Assembly: GCA_010093485.1 (NCBI GenBank)
Contig: MU001503.1
Location: forward strand, 318,224-382,223
DNA length: 64,000 nt
DNA from: Karstenula rhodostoma CBS 690.94
Taxonomy: Eukaryota; Ascomycota; Dothideomycetes; Pleosporales; Didymosphaeriaceae
Direction of reading: 5' to 3'
Every line of letters begins with the position of its first letter. Position 1 is the first letter of the stretch. This document shows, one piece after another, positions 34,042-44,407 of this stretch. The notes beneath the pieces were generated by a model. That model was not told the origin of the DNA, did not search any database, and saw only the letters and a program-made list of their open reading frames with translations. A program made the translations under genes and the position numbers.

Positions 34042-34373
34042 GTACTACTAGGCGATTGCAAGAAATCCGGAGCTCCTGCGGCGCTAGTACGTCCTAATTG
34101 GGAAACGCTAGCAACTAGCGCGCCTAGTCAGCAGCAATTTTTCGCAATTCTCTTCTTTTTTTTTCCTCTATTTTCTTATATTTGCGCCCTCTATATATAA
34201 TAAAAAGTAGCTAAAAAGAATTTAATATATAGCTATAGTATTTAAAAGTATTTATTTACTATTAGAAAGTTTAAAAATATAATATTACGTGAATATAGGA
34301 TTTTTAGTGTTCCTGCCCCTGCAGAAACGTGACTTTCACGTGAGCTCCGGATTTCTTACAATCGCCAAGTACT
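34042..34373. mobile_element. TIR-bounded AT-rich element
   Basis: A roughly 330-bp segment with inverted ends: left GGCGATTGCAAGAAATCCGG followed by AGCTC (34051-34075), right the reverse complement with one mismatch (34342-34366). Its middle (34140-34310) is strikingly AT-rich compared with the surrounding DNA. No coding capacity. This fits a MITE or a decayed transposon remnant whose interior has been AT-biased, possibly by repeat-induced point mutation. It lies between the cupin and ubiquitin hydrolase promoters. Confidence 0.7.
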
Positions 34374-34584
34374 GCGGAGAGCCGATCAAGCTGCAAGGCG
34401 GCCAGATGCGGTTAGTGCGGGGAGGGTAGGCCTCCCCCGAGTGACACTGGAAGCTTCAGGCAATACAGAAACGCGTCACGCTGTCGCCTGTCGCTCTTTG
34501 ATCTCTACTAAACCCACCACTCACGCAGTATCCAACAGAACCACTCCCCACACTGTACGAACAGCTTCGGATCAACCAGCAACA

Positions 34585-35313
34585 ATGGCAGAACGCTTTG
34601 AAATGCTCGAGAACAACCCAGAGGTGATGAATCACCTTGCCTATTCACTCGGTCTGGACAAGTCACTCTCCTTCTACGACGTTTATTCGCTCGACGATCC
34701 AGAACTCCTCGCCTTCATCCCGCGCCCCGCCCTCGCACTCCTTGTCATCATCCCTCTCACACCGAGCTGGCACGCAGCCCGCACGGCGGAGGATGCAGAC
34801 AAGCCAGACTACGCAGGGAAGGGCGAGGAAGAGCCCGTCATCTGGTTCAAGCAGCTGGAAACTATCGGACATGCATGCGGATCTATTGGTCTTACGCATG
34901 CTTTGTTGAACAGCGAGGCGTCCAAGCACATTCAGCCTGGCTCAACGCTGGATCAGGTCCGCAAAGATGCGCTGCCCAAGGCAATGATGGAGCGAGCGAA
35001 GGTGCTGGAGCACTCGGACGCGTTCGTGAAGGCCCACGCAGATGCGGCCAAGTTGGGTGATACCGTGGCACCAGCATTTGAAGTGGAAACCGGACAGCAC
35101 TTTGTTGCATTCGTCAAGGGTAGAGATGGTCATCTTTGGGAGCTGGAGGGCTCGAGGAAAGGGCCGCTGGATCGTGGGGCGTTGAACGAGGACGAGGATG
35201 TACTGAGCCCGGCAGCATTAGAAAAGGGTCTTGGCAACTTGATCAGGATCGAGGCAGCAAGCGGCGGAGATCTGAGGTTCTCTGCCATTGCACTTGCCGA
35301 GAATTTGGACTGA
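34585..35313 (+). CDS. Ubiquitin C-terminal hydrolase (peptidase C12), with altered active-site residues
   Basis: UCH-family cysteine protease, related to yeast Yuh1 and human UCH-L3, which trims small adducts from ubiquitin. Start MAERFEMLENNPEVMNHLA at 34585, after AACA. The order of motifs is conserved: nucleophile region IWFKQLETIGHACGSIGLTH (Cys about residue 101) and histidine region GQHFVAFVKGRDGHLWELEG. Two deviations: the usual oxyanion Gln sits six residues before Cys, but here that place is Glu, with two extra residues after the conserved KQ; and the catalytic Asp of the ELDG motif is Glu (ELEG). Length is 242 residues, normal for the family. Activity may be reduced or altered. No introns. 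Confidence 0.88.
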   Translation: MAERFEMLENNPEVMNHLAYSLGLDKSLSFYDVYSLDDPELLAFIPRPALALLVIIPLTPSWHAARTAEDADKPDYAGKGEEEPVIWFKQLETIGHACGSIGLTHALLNSEASKHIQPGSTLDQVRKDALPKAMMERAKVLEHSDAFVKAHADAAKLGDTVAPAFEVETGQHFVAFVKGRDGHLWELEGSRKGPLDRGALNEDEDVLSPAALEKGLGNLIRIEAASGGDLRFSAIALAENLD

Positions 35314-35527
35314 GTCCTTCCAATCGAGTCTGGTCTAGCTAATTCTTCCGGGCAAACTTACGAATACCAGAGATGAGGGTCGGAATCGGAGCGGCATCGC
35401 TATTCGGTCGTCGGTTCGTTGGGCCGATACCGGAGGCCGCGGCTGGTAGCGGGGTGCGTGGGGTAATCTCAGCCACGAGAAACGTTTTTGAACGCGCGAC
35501 TGCCCTCTGATTCTGTAAAATTGCAAA

Positions 35528-36935
35528 ATGTCCAACTTCAACATTGTTGTTCTTGCTGGTACGTCTGCACGTTGCATAACATACATGCCATTTCTGACTT
35601 CACGATGCAGGCGATGGTGTCGGGCCTGAGGTAGGAGCTCCAGCAGTATTGTGAAAGGGAAGAGCTTACGCATAGCTTCTAGATCATAGCAGAGGCCATC
35701 AAGGTAGGCTTCAAGTCGAAATTGACGCACGCGCGCACATGGCTGACGGCTCCAGATCCTCAAAGTGGTCGAGAAGACTACCGACATCAAGTTGACCTTC
35801 CAAGAGCACCTTTTCGGAGGCGTACGTTCGCTGGCCTCCCCTTCTTACCTTTTCCAAGTCTAACGATTGCAGTGCTCAATAGACGAGCACAACAACCCTC
35901 TGACCGACGAAGCCCTCGCAGCGTGCAAGTCTGCAGATGCCATCCTCCTCGGCGCAGTCGGAGGCCCTGTAAGCCTTCCATATGCACAGTGTTGCAATAC
36001 CGAGCGCTGACATGCGCAGAAATGGGGAACCGGCAAGGTCCGCCCAGAGCAAGGCATTCTCAGACTCCGCAAAGAACTAGGCACCTTTGGCAACCTGCGA
36101 CCGTGCTTCTTTGCCTCGGACTCGCTCGTCGACGCGTCGCCGCTCAAGGCCGATATTGCACGCGGGACAAACTTCACCATCATCCGTGAGCTTACTGGCG
36201 GCATATACTTTGGCGAGCGAAAAGAAGATGATGGAGACGGCAAGGCTATGGACACAGAGCCCTACAGCGTTGAAGAGATCGAGCGTGTCGTACGGTTAGC
36301 GGGCAACCTTGCCAGCGTAGAGGACCCTCCGCTGCCTGTATGGAGCTTGGACAAGGCCAATGTACTCGCGACGTCGCGGCTCTGGCGGAAGACGTTTGAG
36401 CGCATCATGAAGGAGGAGTACCCGAACCTAAAATCTGGCACCCATCTCATCGATTCGGCGGCGATGCTCATGATCAAGAACCCCCGCTCGCTGAATGGTG
36501 TCGTTGTCACGAGCAACCTGTTCGGCGACATCATTAGCGACGAGGCGAGCGTTATCCCAGGCAGCCTGGGTCTACTCCCCAGCGCTAGTCTGGGTGGTAT
36601 CCCAGATGGAAAGACGCGCATCAACGGTATCTACGAGCCCATTCACGGTAAGTGTCGCTCAGCCCGGTGCATTTTGTTGCGTTTGCTAATTTTGGCCAGG
36701 TTCTGCACCCGACATTGCAGGGAAGGGTATCTGCAACCCCGTAGCGACCCTCCTCTCCGTCAGCATGATGTTCAAGTACTCTCTCTGCCGTCCCGAAATC
36801 TCGAAACACATCGACGAAGCCGTCAAGATAGTTATCGATAAGAACATCCGGACGGGTGATATTGGCGGTACAGCAAATACCTCCGAGGTTGGCGATGCCG
36901 TCGCGGCGGAGCTGGAGACTCTGCTCAAGAAGTAG
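35528..36935 (+). CDS. LEU2: 3-isopropylmalate dehydrogenase (leucine biosynthesis)
   Basis: NAD-dependent oxidation and decarboxylation of 3-isopropylmalate, third step of leucine synthesis. Start [18 protein letters not shown] across intron 1. Six short introns (the first near 35559-35610, the last near 36648-36700) preserve frame. Family motifs: [29 protein letters not shown], substrate and metal-binding [40 protein letters not shown], and cofactor-site [15 protein letters not shown]. Ends [11 protein letters not shown]. The first exons are unusually small: exon 2 is under 20 nt. Length is about 365 residues. It should be functional. Confidence 0.95.
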
Positions 36936-38328
36936 AAACCTAAATTTGATTTCAATTTTCCGTAGCTCTAGCACATGGGCATCGTGGTGCCTGCATGCTG
37001 AGTCTGTAAGCTGACTTTGAGGTTGGCATAAGATGTCTTGATGTTGACTCATTGGTTTCAATGCACAGCCTCCCCACACGTTGGACTATCTGAAGGGGGA
37101 TACGTATTCCGGCGTGACCATGTCTTGTGCAATGGTCGGTACCGAACGCCGGAGTTTGTCCGCGCCACAACAGCCGCCACCTGAGACTGTCTGGGAGCCT
37201 GTATCAATTCCGTCGAAAGCGTAGCCCACAAGCAGGAGAAGCTTCCACTAAATGCTGTATCAAGGCTTTGCTGGTGAGATCCGCCTGTATTCGGTACTCG
37301 GAAGATGGCACAAGAGTGCCATGTGATGCGAAGGACCGTTCTACATGTTCGACAGCAGCTCCTGTTGTAGACAAAAGTATATCTCCATCTTTCCTTCGAG
37401 TGAAGTGTTTGTAGCTGGGTAAGCCATTCAAGATATAGACGACGGCAGGCCCAGTACGTAGCCGACTGCCAGCGCGGCGTTTGAGATCACCTTACGTCGC
37501 TGAATCACCTGCAGTGATTCCAGTAAGGGCGTCTCGTAAATTCGCCGTGTTTTTGTCCAAAGCGACCCTTTGCGGAGGAGAGGAGGCGAATGAGAGTTGC
37601 TTCACCGCCCCGCGTCCGCGCTCAAAGAAGCGCCGCCACCACGGAAGCAGGAAAGCGTGAAACGTTGCCGCGAGAAAGCACAACCAAACGCGAGCCCAAC
37701 TCCGTCATCGACCAACCAACATGCTACATCATACAGACACAACGGCTGGATGTGAACGCTGCAACTAACCGTTTCGAAACGCAGGCCTGGTTCCACGCTC
37801 TAGCCCGACCCATACTGACTCTCGCGCACATATTGGCTACGGGTCTGCCAGGGCCCTCTCGAGATCCACTTGCGTGTTCTGTTCAGCAGCTTGTGGTAGT
37901 ACAACGGCTGAGACCATGTCCAAATTTTACGGCATTCCAATCCCCTGGGCGCGCTTTAGACCTGAGTAGTCCGCTTCTTCCATAAAAAGGTGGAAGCTCC
38001 CGTGAAGGTAGTTTCGGCATCCTATGAAACACTCCTTTGTACATCTTCTTCACCGGGACGCGGGGCCGTTTCTCTTCTTTCTGTTCTGACATTGCCGCTT
38101 CGGGTAACCTTGTCATCTTTTGGCTTTCTCCCTCCTTCGAGCCACATTGTCGACTGACTACGTTGACGACTTCCGCGGCTCCTGAGCATTGTATAGAGCA
38201 GCTCCTTGGTTCATCGATATCCTGAATGTTCTATGTAAGGGCACCGCGCTCTCCTGCACTTTCAACAAAACAACAAAAGAATATTTCCAAGCAAGCAGTG
38301 CAAGCTGAAAGAAAAATATCTTACAACC
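36936..38328. other. Intergenic, no gene recognised
   Basis: About 1.4 kb between LEU2 and the AA11 gene, containing the AA11 promoter. Several open frames on both strands lack family features, codon continuity or splice support. No tRNA or repeat recognised. Confidence 0.45.
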
Positions 38329-39372
38329 ATGCATACAGCCAAGCTGCTGCTACTTGCGCTGGCAGGCATTGTCCAGTCACACATGCACCTTCACTACCCT
38401 CCCACGCTGAAGGGTGAGAACAACCCACATACGCAAGGCGAATCTGACCCGTACCTCAACTACAATTACGGCTGCTGTGGGCGTGAGGTACCCGGGCCTT
38501 GTAAAGGTCACCTCGATCTCGTGGACACAGACGAGGGCAAGCCTGTCGTCACCTGGGCTCCTGGTCAGAAGGTCAACTTCACGCTATCTGGATCTTCGAC
38601 TACCGGGGTGAAGGGTGGCACACATTACGGTGGCTCCTGCAGTGTTGGGTTTTCCACGGACAAAGGCAAGACGTTCAAGGTTGCCACTACTTGGAACGGA
38701 AATTGTCCTCACCGCAAGGGCAGCACCGATCCTTCCACGCAGTCGTTCGATTTCACGGTTCCCGCAGATCTTCCCGCCGGCGACCGCACCATCTTCGCAT
38801 GGACATGGCTCAACCGGGAGAAAGAGTTCAACATGAATTGTGCAGTGGTTACTATTGCCGGCTCCGAAAGGCCTCAGGACCCGGGCTATCAGCCAGCGTC
38901 TAGCAGCGCTGCTCCGAAGCCGTCCTCCTCGCCGCAGTCTCAGCCGCCCAAGAGCCAGTCATCCAAGGCCGCGCAACAGCCGACTGGGACACAGCCGTCG
39001 TCCAGCCAACCTACGGGCTCTGCGCAATACACCATCGAAGGCTGCACTTGCTCCTGTCCTTACCAGACCTGGTCGCCGGCGTGCAGCTGCTACGGATGCA
39101 AGTCGCCTACCACCAAGCGCCATCTGGTAGAACGCAAGGCTCTGGAAATGCACAAGCGTCATATGCAAAACGCTGAGAAGCTCAATGTGCCCGTTCGGCG
39201 CGCCGAGACGGTCGCCTGGACTTCGCGCCCCGACATGCTTCTAAGCATCGACTTCCCGGGCGCTTCTTGCCACTCCAAGGGCAATCCGTTTGAGCTTGAG
39301 TTCCCGAACCCTGGCCCAGATGTCGTTGAAGGCGATGGCGAGTACGAGCTTGCAGTCCCTGATTGCAGCTGA
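38329..39372 (+). CDS. AA11 lytic polysaccharide monooxygenase (chitin-active type)
   Basis: Secreted copper enzyme that oxidatively cleaves chitin. The signal peptide MHTAKLLLLALAGIVQS ends directly before HMHLHYPP, so the mature protein starts with His, one arm of the copper histidine brace; the second is in KGGTHYGGSCSVG. The AA11 core runs to FAWTWLNREKEFNMNCAVVT. A Ser/Pro/Gln linker follows (about residues 185-240), then a Cys-rich segment (CTCSCPYQTWSPACSCYGC) and a C-terminal stretch ending ELAVPDCS; AA11 enzymes often carry such extra modules. No introns, 347 residues. With the chitinase at 23-28 kb it suggests a chitin-degrading capacity. Confidence 0.88.
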   Translation: MHTAKLLLLALAGIVQSHMHLHYPPTLKGENNPHTQGESDPYLNYNYGCCGREVPGPCKGHLDLVDTDEGKPVVTWAPGQKVNFTLSGSSTTGVKGGTHYGGSCSVGFSTDKGKTFKVATTWNGNCPHRKGSTDPSTQSFDFTVPADLPAGDRTIFAWTWLNREKEFNMNCAVVTIAGSERPQDPGYQPASSSAAPKPSSSPQSQPPKSQSSKAAQQPTGTQPSSSQPTGSAQYTIEGCTCSCPYQTWSPACSCYGCKSPTTKRHLVERKALEMHKRHMQNAEKLNVPVRRAETVAWTSRPDMLLSIDFPGASCHSKGNPFELEFPNPGPDVVEGDGEYELAVPDCS

Positions 39373-39891
39373 GCCTATGATCTTTCTTTTTCTTCTCCGC
39401 GCTAGTGTTTGCTCGGTGTTGACCACTCGAGCATCACATTTTCTTCGCTTCTGTAGATACTGTTTGATTACTTGAATTGATTAGTTCTTCCGCGTCCGAA
39501 TGATTGTTTGTATCCTGCATTGCGGTGCTTGTAAGTGATTTGCATCTTTCTAGTCTGCGTATCAATTCCATGCTTTCCAAAAATCATTACACACTCATGG
39601 TGTCTTTGATCATTGCTTCTGCGCTTGTGTGCTGCGCCGCGCATGCGTCAACTGCATTGAAGGATATTGATGAAAGACTTTGCACCGATGAATTCAGGTG
39701 CTCTTCCAACAATGTTCTCTTCCGGAAATTCATTGGCTGACCAGCATATTAACAATATGCCTGCGCTTTCTAGTGGCCCCACACAGTACTTTGATGAAGC
39801 TGCACTTGCGTAGGTGCAATGTGGGGTTCACTCGATGATGCACACACTTCAGAATGGTAAATCGTCCTACCTCTTTTTCATCAGAGTGAAC
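39373..39891. other. Intergenic between AA11 and DUF1996 genes
   Basis: About 520 bp holding the AA11 terminator and the DUF1996 promoter. A plus-strand frame at 39504-39740 has no recognised family. Confidence 0.35.
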
Positions 39892-41348
39892 ATGAACAAA
39901 CTGACAAAGATGCAATACTTGATACGCGCCACCGTCATAGTAGGCATAGCTACATTAGCCAGCACGCAAAATACGTCCACCCCAGGGGGTCCCACGTTCA
40001 ATGACTTTCTGCGCTTCTCCTGCTCCGAGCTCAACATTCAACGTATCGATCCGTAAGCCCTGAATCTTGCCAAATCTCACCTTTGCAAAAACCAAACACT
40101 AAACCTCCTAGCCTCGTGACTCCCGGCGTAGTCCCCTCACCACACCTCCACCAATTCGTCGGTGGCAATGCCCTCGCACCGACCATGGACCCCTCTATGA
40201 ACATCTCCGACGAAGCGACCTGCACAACCTGCACCTACACCGAAGACTTCTCGAACTACTGGACCGCGGTGCTTTTCTTCAAGGCAAGGAACGGGAGTTT
40301 CCACCGCGTGCCGTTGATGGAGAATTTAGGACTAGAGGGACAAAGAGGCGGGATGACGGTGTACTACACCGCGCCGTACGACAAGAAGACCAAGGTCACC
40401 GCGTTCAAAACTGTAGGCCTCGTACATTCTCCCAATATTGCTTGACCTGAACTGATCTTTCCCAAGGGCTTTCGAATGCTCATCGGGGACCCGGGATACC
40501 GCGCACCCAGCCCGATCGCCCAAGAATATAAAAGCATAGCTTTCCGCTGCTTCACCGAGCCCTGGGGCCCCGCGCCACCTGCGTCGGAGATAGGCGGCGA
40601 CTGGGATACGCGGTATTTCCCGAACAAGCCGTGTCCGTATGGGTTGCGTGTGAATAACTTCTTTCCCACGTGCTGGGATGGCGTAAATGTGGATAGTACG
40701 TATGGCCAATGTGCGAGGGTGTTTCTTAGGTGGGGCGGGCTCTTGAAACTCGCATCTCAGCAGCTACAGGAGAAGACTTTACCTATCCATTCTTTCCTGC
40801 TGGCTACTTCGAAGCTGACTTGGAGGGGGTGATAGGTCCGGATCACAAGAGCCACGTGGCCTATCCGAGCAAAGGGACGTTTGAAACGGACTGGGAGTGT
40901 CCGGATACGTGAGTGGTTGTTCTCATCATCCTCATAATCATCCAGACAGTTGCAGTTGAACCGCCTTCCTTGGTCATCCAACAATCGAACACACTAACGC
41001 CTACCCCTTCCCCCCAGCCACCCAGTAAAACTCCCCCAGATTCTCTACGAAACAATCTGGAATACCTCAGCCTTTAACGACGCCTCAATGTGGCCCACGG
41101 ACGGGACCCAACCCTTCGTCTTCAGCATGGGCGACCCCACCGGCTACGGCTGGCACGGCGACTATCTGTTTGGATGGAAGGGCGATGCGCTGCAGAGAGC
41201 TATGGATAGGTACTGTGGGACTGATTGTCCCGTGCTGGAAACGCAGAGTATAGAGAAGGCGAATACGTGTGCGAAGGCTGTTGTTGTGAATGAGACTGTG
41301 GATGGGTGGCTGGGGGGGATACCGGGGGGTGTGAAAGTTACGTCGTGA
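39892..41348 (+). CDS. Secreted DUF1996 protein
   Basis: Extracellular protein of the DUF1996 family, common in ascomycetes and sometimes linked to WSC domains; the biochemical role is unknown. Signal peptide MNKLTKMQYLIRATVIVGIA at 39892 (or start at 39910). Family motifs: PLVTPGVVPSPHLHQFVGGN, TCTTCTYTEDFSNYWTAVLF, GFRMLIGDPGYR, CWDGVNVDSPDHKSHVAYPS and GYGWHGDYLFGWKGDALQ. Introns: 40054-40111 (join IDPLVTPG), about 40410-40470 (provisional), about 40693-40833 (140 nt, join NVDSPDHK) and 40911-41018 (join DTHPVKLP). About 380 residues. The second intron's acceptor is CCCAAG, so that boundary may be off by a few residues. Confidence 0.8.
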
Positions 41349-41609
41349 GCATGTGAAGTGTTGGGTTGTTATATGTTGGAGTTGGAGTTGCCAATCTTGT
41401 CTTTCGCGTAGCGTCATCTGAATGAAAGATGTACCAGCACAGGTCATCTTTTAGCAACAAGATACATCAAACGGCCGACGCTCGATTTAAGGTTAGGGTT
41501 GGTTTATCAAGACAACGTCACGCATGCACACAGCGTAACAGCCGGATTAAGTCTGTTTCATTGCCCAACAACTAGATCGCCATGACCGAAAGTATTAGCA
41601 GCATTATAA
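41349..41609. other. Intergenic, no gene recognised
   Basis: Downstream of the DUF1996 gene; a lone TTAGGG occurs near 41494 but is not a telomeric array. Nothing else seen. Confidence 0.3.
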
Positions 41610-41729
41610 TTACTTGGACCCGCCCTTGCGGCCAGCCTCCTTCGCCGCCTCACTGCCCGGCTCGAACGATCCAGAGGACGCCTTTCCGCCCATCGATGCA
41701 ATCTCGCGCTGCATCTTGTCGTCACAGGA
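41610..41729 (-). CDS. Small KGG-motif (conidiation/stress-type) protein, last exon
   Basis: On the minus strand a short exon ends at TAA (41610-41612) and encodes SCDDKMQREIASMGGKASSG, then SFEPGSEAAKEAGRKGGSK. This is the GGxASGGSF...KEAGRKGG pattern of the small KGG-repeat proteins (con-10-like, similar to bacterial stress-induced GsiB repeats) that accumulate in conidia or under stress. The exon starts after a TGACAG acceptor at 41730-41735; upstream exon(s) must lie between 41736 and about 41900 but I could not fix the start. An alternative is an internal start at 41714 giving 34 residues. Too short for a usual ORF cutoff. Confidence 0.5.
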   Translation of the reverse strand, partial: SCDDKMQREIASMGGKASSGSFEPGSEAAKEAGRKGGSK

Positions 41730-41735
41730 CTGTCA

Positions 41736-44407
41736 GGTCAGTACGGCTTGTTAGCACCATACAGCGTCAAAGCGAGGATAGCATGCATCATGATGTGTAG
41801 ATTGCCGGACACTGCTATCCCTGCACGTTGATCTCGTTCCCCGGGCACCCCATGGAAACACGGATGGTTAATTGAGCCATCTACATCATGGATGGCCGCG
41901 AAACTCGCTGCTGCGATGCTAGTAGCTCCTCACATAATAAACGTGACGTCTACATGTCGCGTGTCTGAGGTGACAACGCGGGCACGTTTCAGGTACCAGG
42001 GATGGATTTGGATAGATCTAGCGCTAGCGAGGGCTCGCATTCTCGATCGAGGTATCGGGAAGTGGATTTTGCGGGGATCATGGAAATTCCATGATGTCTA
42101 GACGAAAGCACTTATCGGGCAATAGCGTTCGAGAGCTCTTTACCGTCTCGTCGGAAGCCGGGTTGCTGTCAATTGTTGCGTGCATACTTTGAGCGCTCCG
42201 CTGAATCGCAAACGACATAAGAATTATCTTACTATAGAATTTTAGTGATTTTACCGTGGCCGCCCACTGCGTAGAAAGAATCTTTGCATACGACGGAGGG
42301 GCTGCGAACTCTACATCATTCACCACACCATTACCGACTAGCCTCTCATGCGCACCTTCACCCAATCCCTTGTCTTTTTCCTTTCCACCGCAACTCGCTC
42401 AATCGGTCCAAGATATTGCGAAAGTAAAAGCAAGTAAACAGCACACAACAGCAAGTGGGGCGGCCACTCGTTTTTCCCTTTCTGGAGTGAATGCCAGTCC
42501 AATAAGAGGAATTCGCTCCTGGAATCCATGTTCGGGTGGACAATGGCCTTCGGAGTGATCGTGAAGAATTGTATGCGGAAAACCAAGAGGGTAGTAACAT
42601 CACTTAGGTCGTTCCGTTCAGAAAGATGTCGTTATTGCTAAATGCTGAGGTGGGGTCGACATTGGGTTGAGTGAGCGTGGCTACGCGAATGCCATATTGT
42701 AAGCGTGGAACGCGATTAAACCAATGCAGATGGGCGATTTACACAGTATTTGACGCAACTTGCGACTTTTCGGCTTGGAAAGGGCCCAGATCATACCAAG
42801 CGGTCATGAAGGCGTGGCGAGGCGGTGCATTGTTGGGGCCAAAGATTGCCTTTGCTTGAGCTCCAAGAGACAGTCAAATGATAGTCTCTACAAAGTCGTC
42901 AAAGAGAAGCTGGAAGTCTTCTGACCAATCATCCGATTTCTTCTGGCCAGATTCGATATTGCGTTCAGATTCTGTGCTTTCTCCCCACGTCCACCTCGTC
43001 ACGGTGAAGACCGAAACCTTCGAAACACTAAGCAGGGTATGCACAAGGCTCGCGATGGAATCAAACAATGGCATCGTGAAGTCCTTTGGGAAGTGTAACT
43101 GCAGATGAAAGAAAAAGAAGCAAGAAGTATTGGGAATTAGGTCCAAGGCCTCGTTGATGTAGAACATGAATAGATGGGGCTATGTTGAACGCCTTGTCCG
43201 TGTTCAGGGCGAAATGGGGTGCCTCAGGTACGTCGCGGCAAGGCAGCTGCATTTACGATAATTTGATTGGCAATTCTCTCTTAATCCTAACGTTCTCTGT
43301 TGTAAGATTTCCCTGCTGCCTAGATTATGAGATCTTGGGGAAAACACAGCCGAAAAGCTTTACGTTGATATGTGTATTCAATTCAAGAGCAAGTATTCTA
43401 TGTCTGCTGCTGGCAGATGCACAGGTGATTTGTGAGGAAAAGATTCTACAAAACCGATCAAGACTGTAACTTCAACACGTACGAGTCTTGTGTTATCGTA
43501 CTTGGAGAATCTGTATATGCATTTTGCTTCAGTTCTTTATCGTGGCTAAGCTCTCTCTGCGCCGTCCGAATTGAGTCAGCGATCAAACCAATGAATCTAC
43601 GATGGAGCAGAACTTCCATGCTTTAGCACCGTACCATGATAATTCTGGCCCAAGATAGTAGAAGGAGCATCGTAAAGCATCTGGATCCGTAGTTGATGAG
43701 AGCCTCAGTGTACATGAGCAGTACAAGACATATGCATAAGGGCGAAGTGAATTTCCTTTCAGTTACGGCCGTAAATCGATAGCACTATAAGTAGAGACAT
43801 CGCGAACAAATGAAAGGCACCTGCAAATAGTGAAGCTCGCAGTTTTCAGCTTTACCGTACTATGAGTATACAAATCATTTCCAAATCGGCCAATTCTACT
43901 CTAAAATTAGCTCCTTCAAAGAAGCACAGCCCCAGGCCAACGTTTTAGCCTAAAAGAGTAATAACTATGCAGGAAGATCAACTCCGCCCTCCTTGGCTAG
44001 CGGGGCTGAACAGCGCAACATCGAACAAAGACCCTCACACAAACCAAGTATTCTCCGCTCTCTAAGATAATACTGTCGATCGTAAGGTGATCAAAGTAGA
44101 GCGACGCGTCAGAAATTTTCCCCCGAGGGTTGCACGAGACGGGGGGCCTTGTCCATGGCCCTCACTCGTTGGGACCCTGCGATCCCAGTGTTGCACGCCT
44201 GATTGGGTACCTCGTATTACAGCCTTGCGGCGGGCTGTGATGAGGCCAAGAGATGCTGTGTAAGGCTAATCGCCGGTGAGGCTAAAAGGTGATAAGTACT
44301 GCGCAGTACGCTGTGATGGACGGCTAGCTATTCCATCACACTGACAGTCGTCGCGACATACCACTACCTCCACCTCCACCAACACCACTCTACTCTATAT
44401 CCCCACA
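41736..44407. other. Gene-poor stretch of about 2.7 kb
   Basis: No gene recognised on either strand after the first few hundred bases, which may hold the missing first exon of the KGG gene. Minus-strand frames at 42874-43167 and 43061-43252 are unsupported. The last 150 bp carry two perfect palindromic motifs upstream of the gene at 44408. No transposon ends or arrays seen. Confidence 0.5.
44296..44340. promoter_or_regulatory. Tandem palindromes in the promoter of the 44.4-kb membrane-protein gene
   Basis: GTACTGCGCAGTAC at 44296-44309 is a perfect 14-bp palindrome, and TGTGATGGA ... TCCATCACA (44312-44340) is a perfect 9-bp inverted repeat around an 11-bp loop. Both lie 70-110 bp before the start codon. 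They could bind dimeric regulators or form cruciforms; no factor can be named. Confidence 0.4.

Noticed and set aside
41494..41499. Single TTAGGG, possible telomere-like sequence
   Set aside because: Only one copy, no array; surrounded by ordinary genes.
42874..43252. Two overlapping minus-strand open frames in the gene-poor stretch
   Set aside because: No family motif, no consistent splice join, composition like random AT-moderate DNA.
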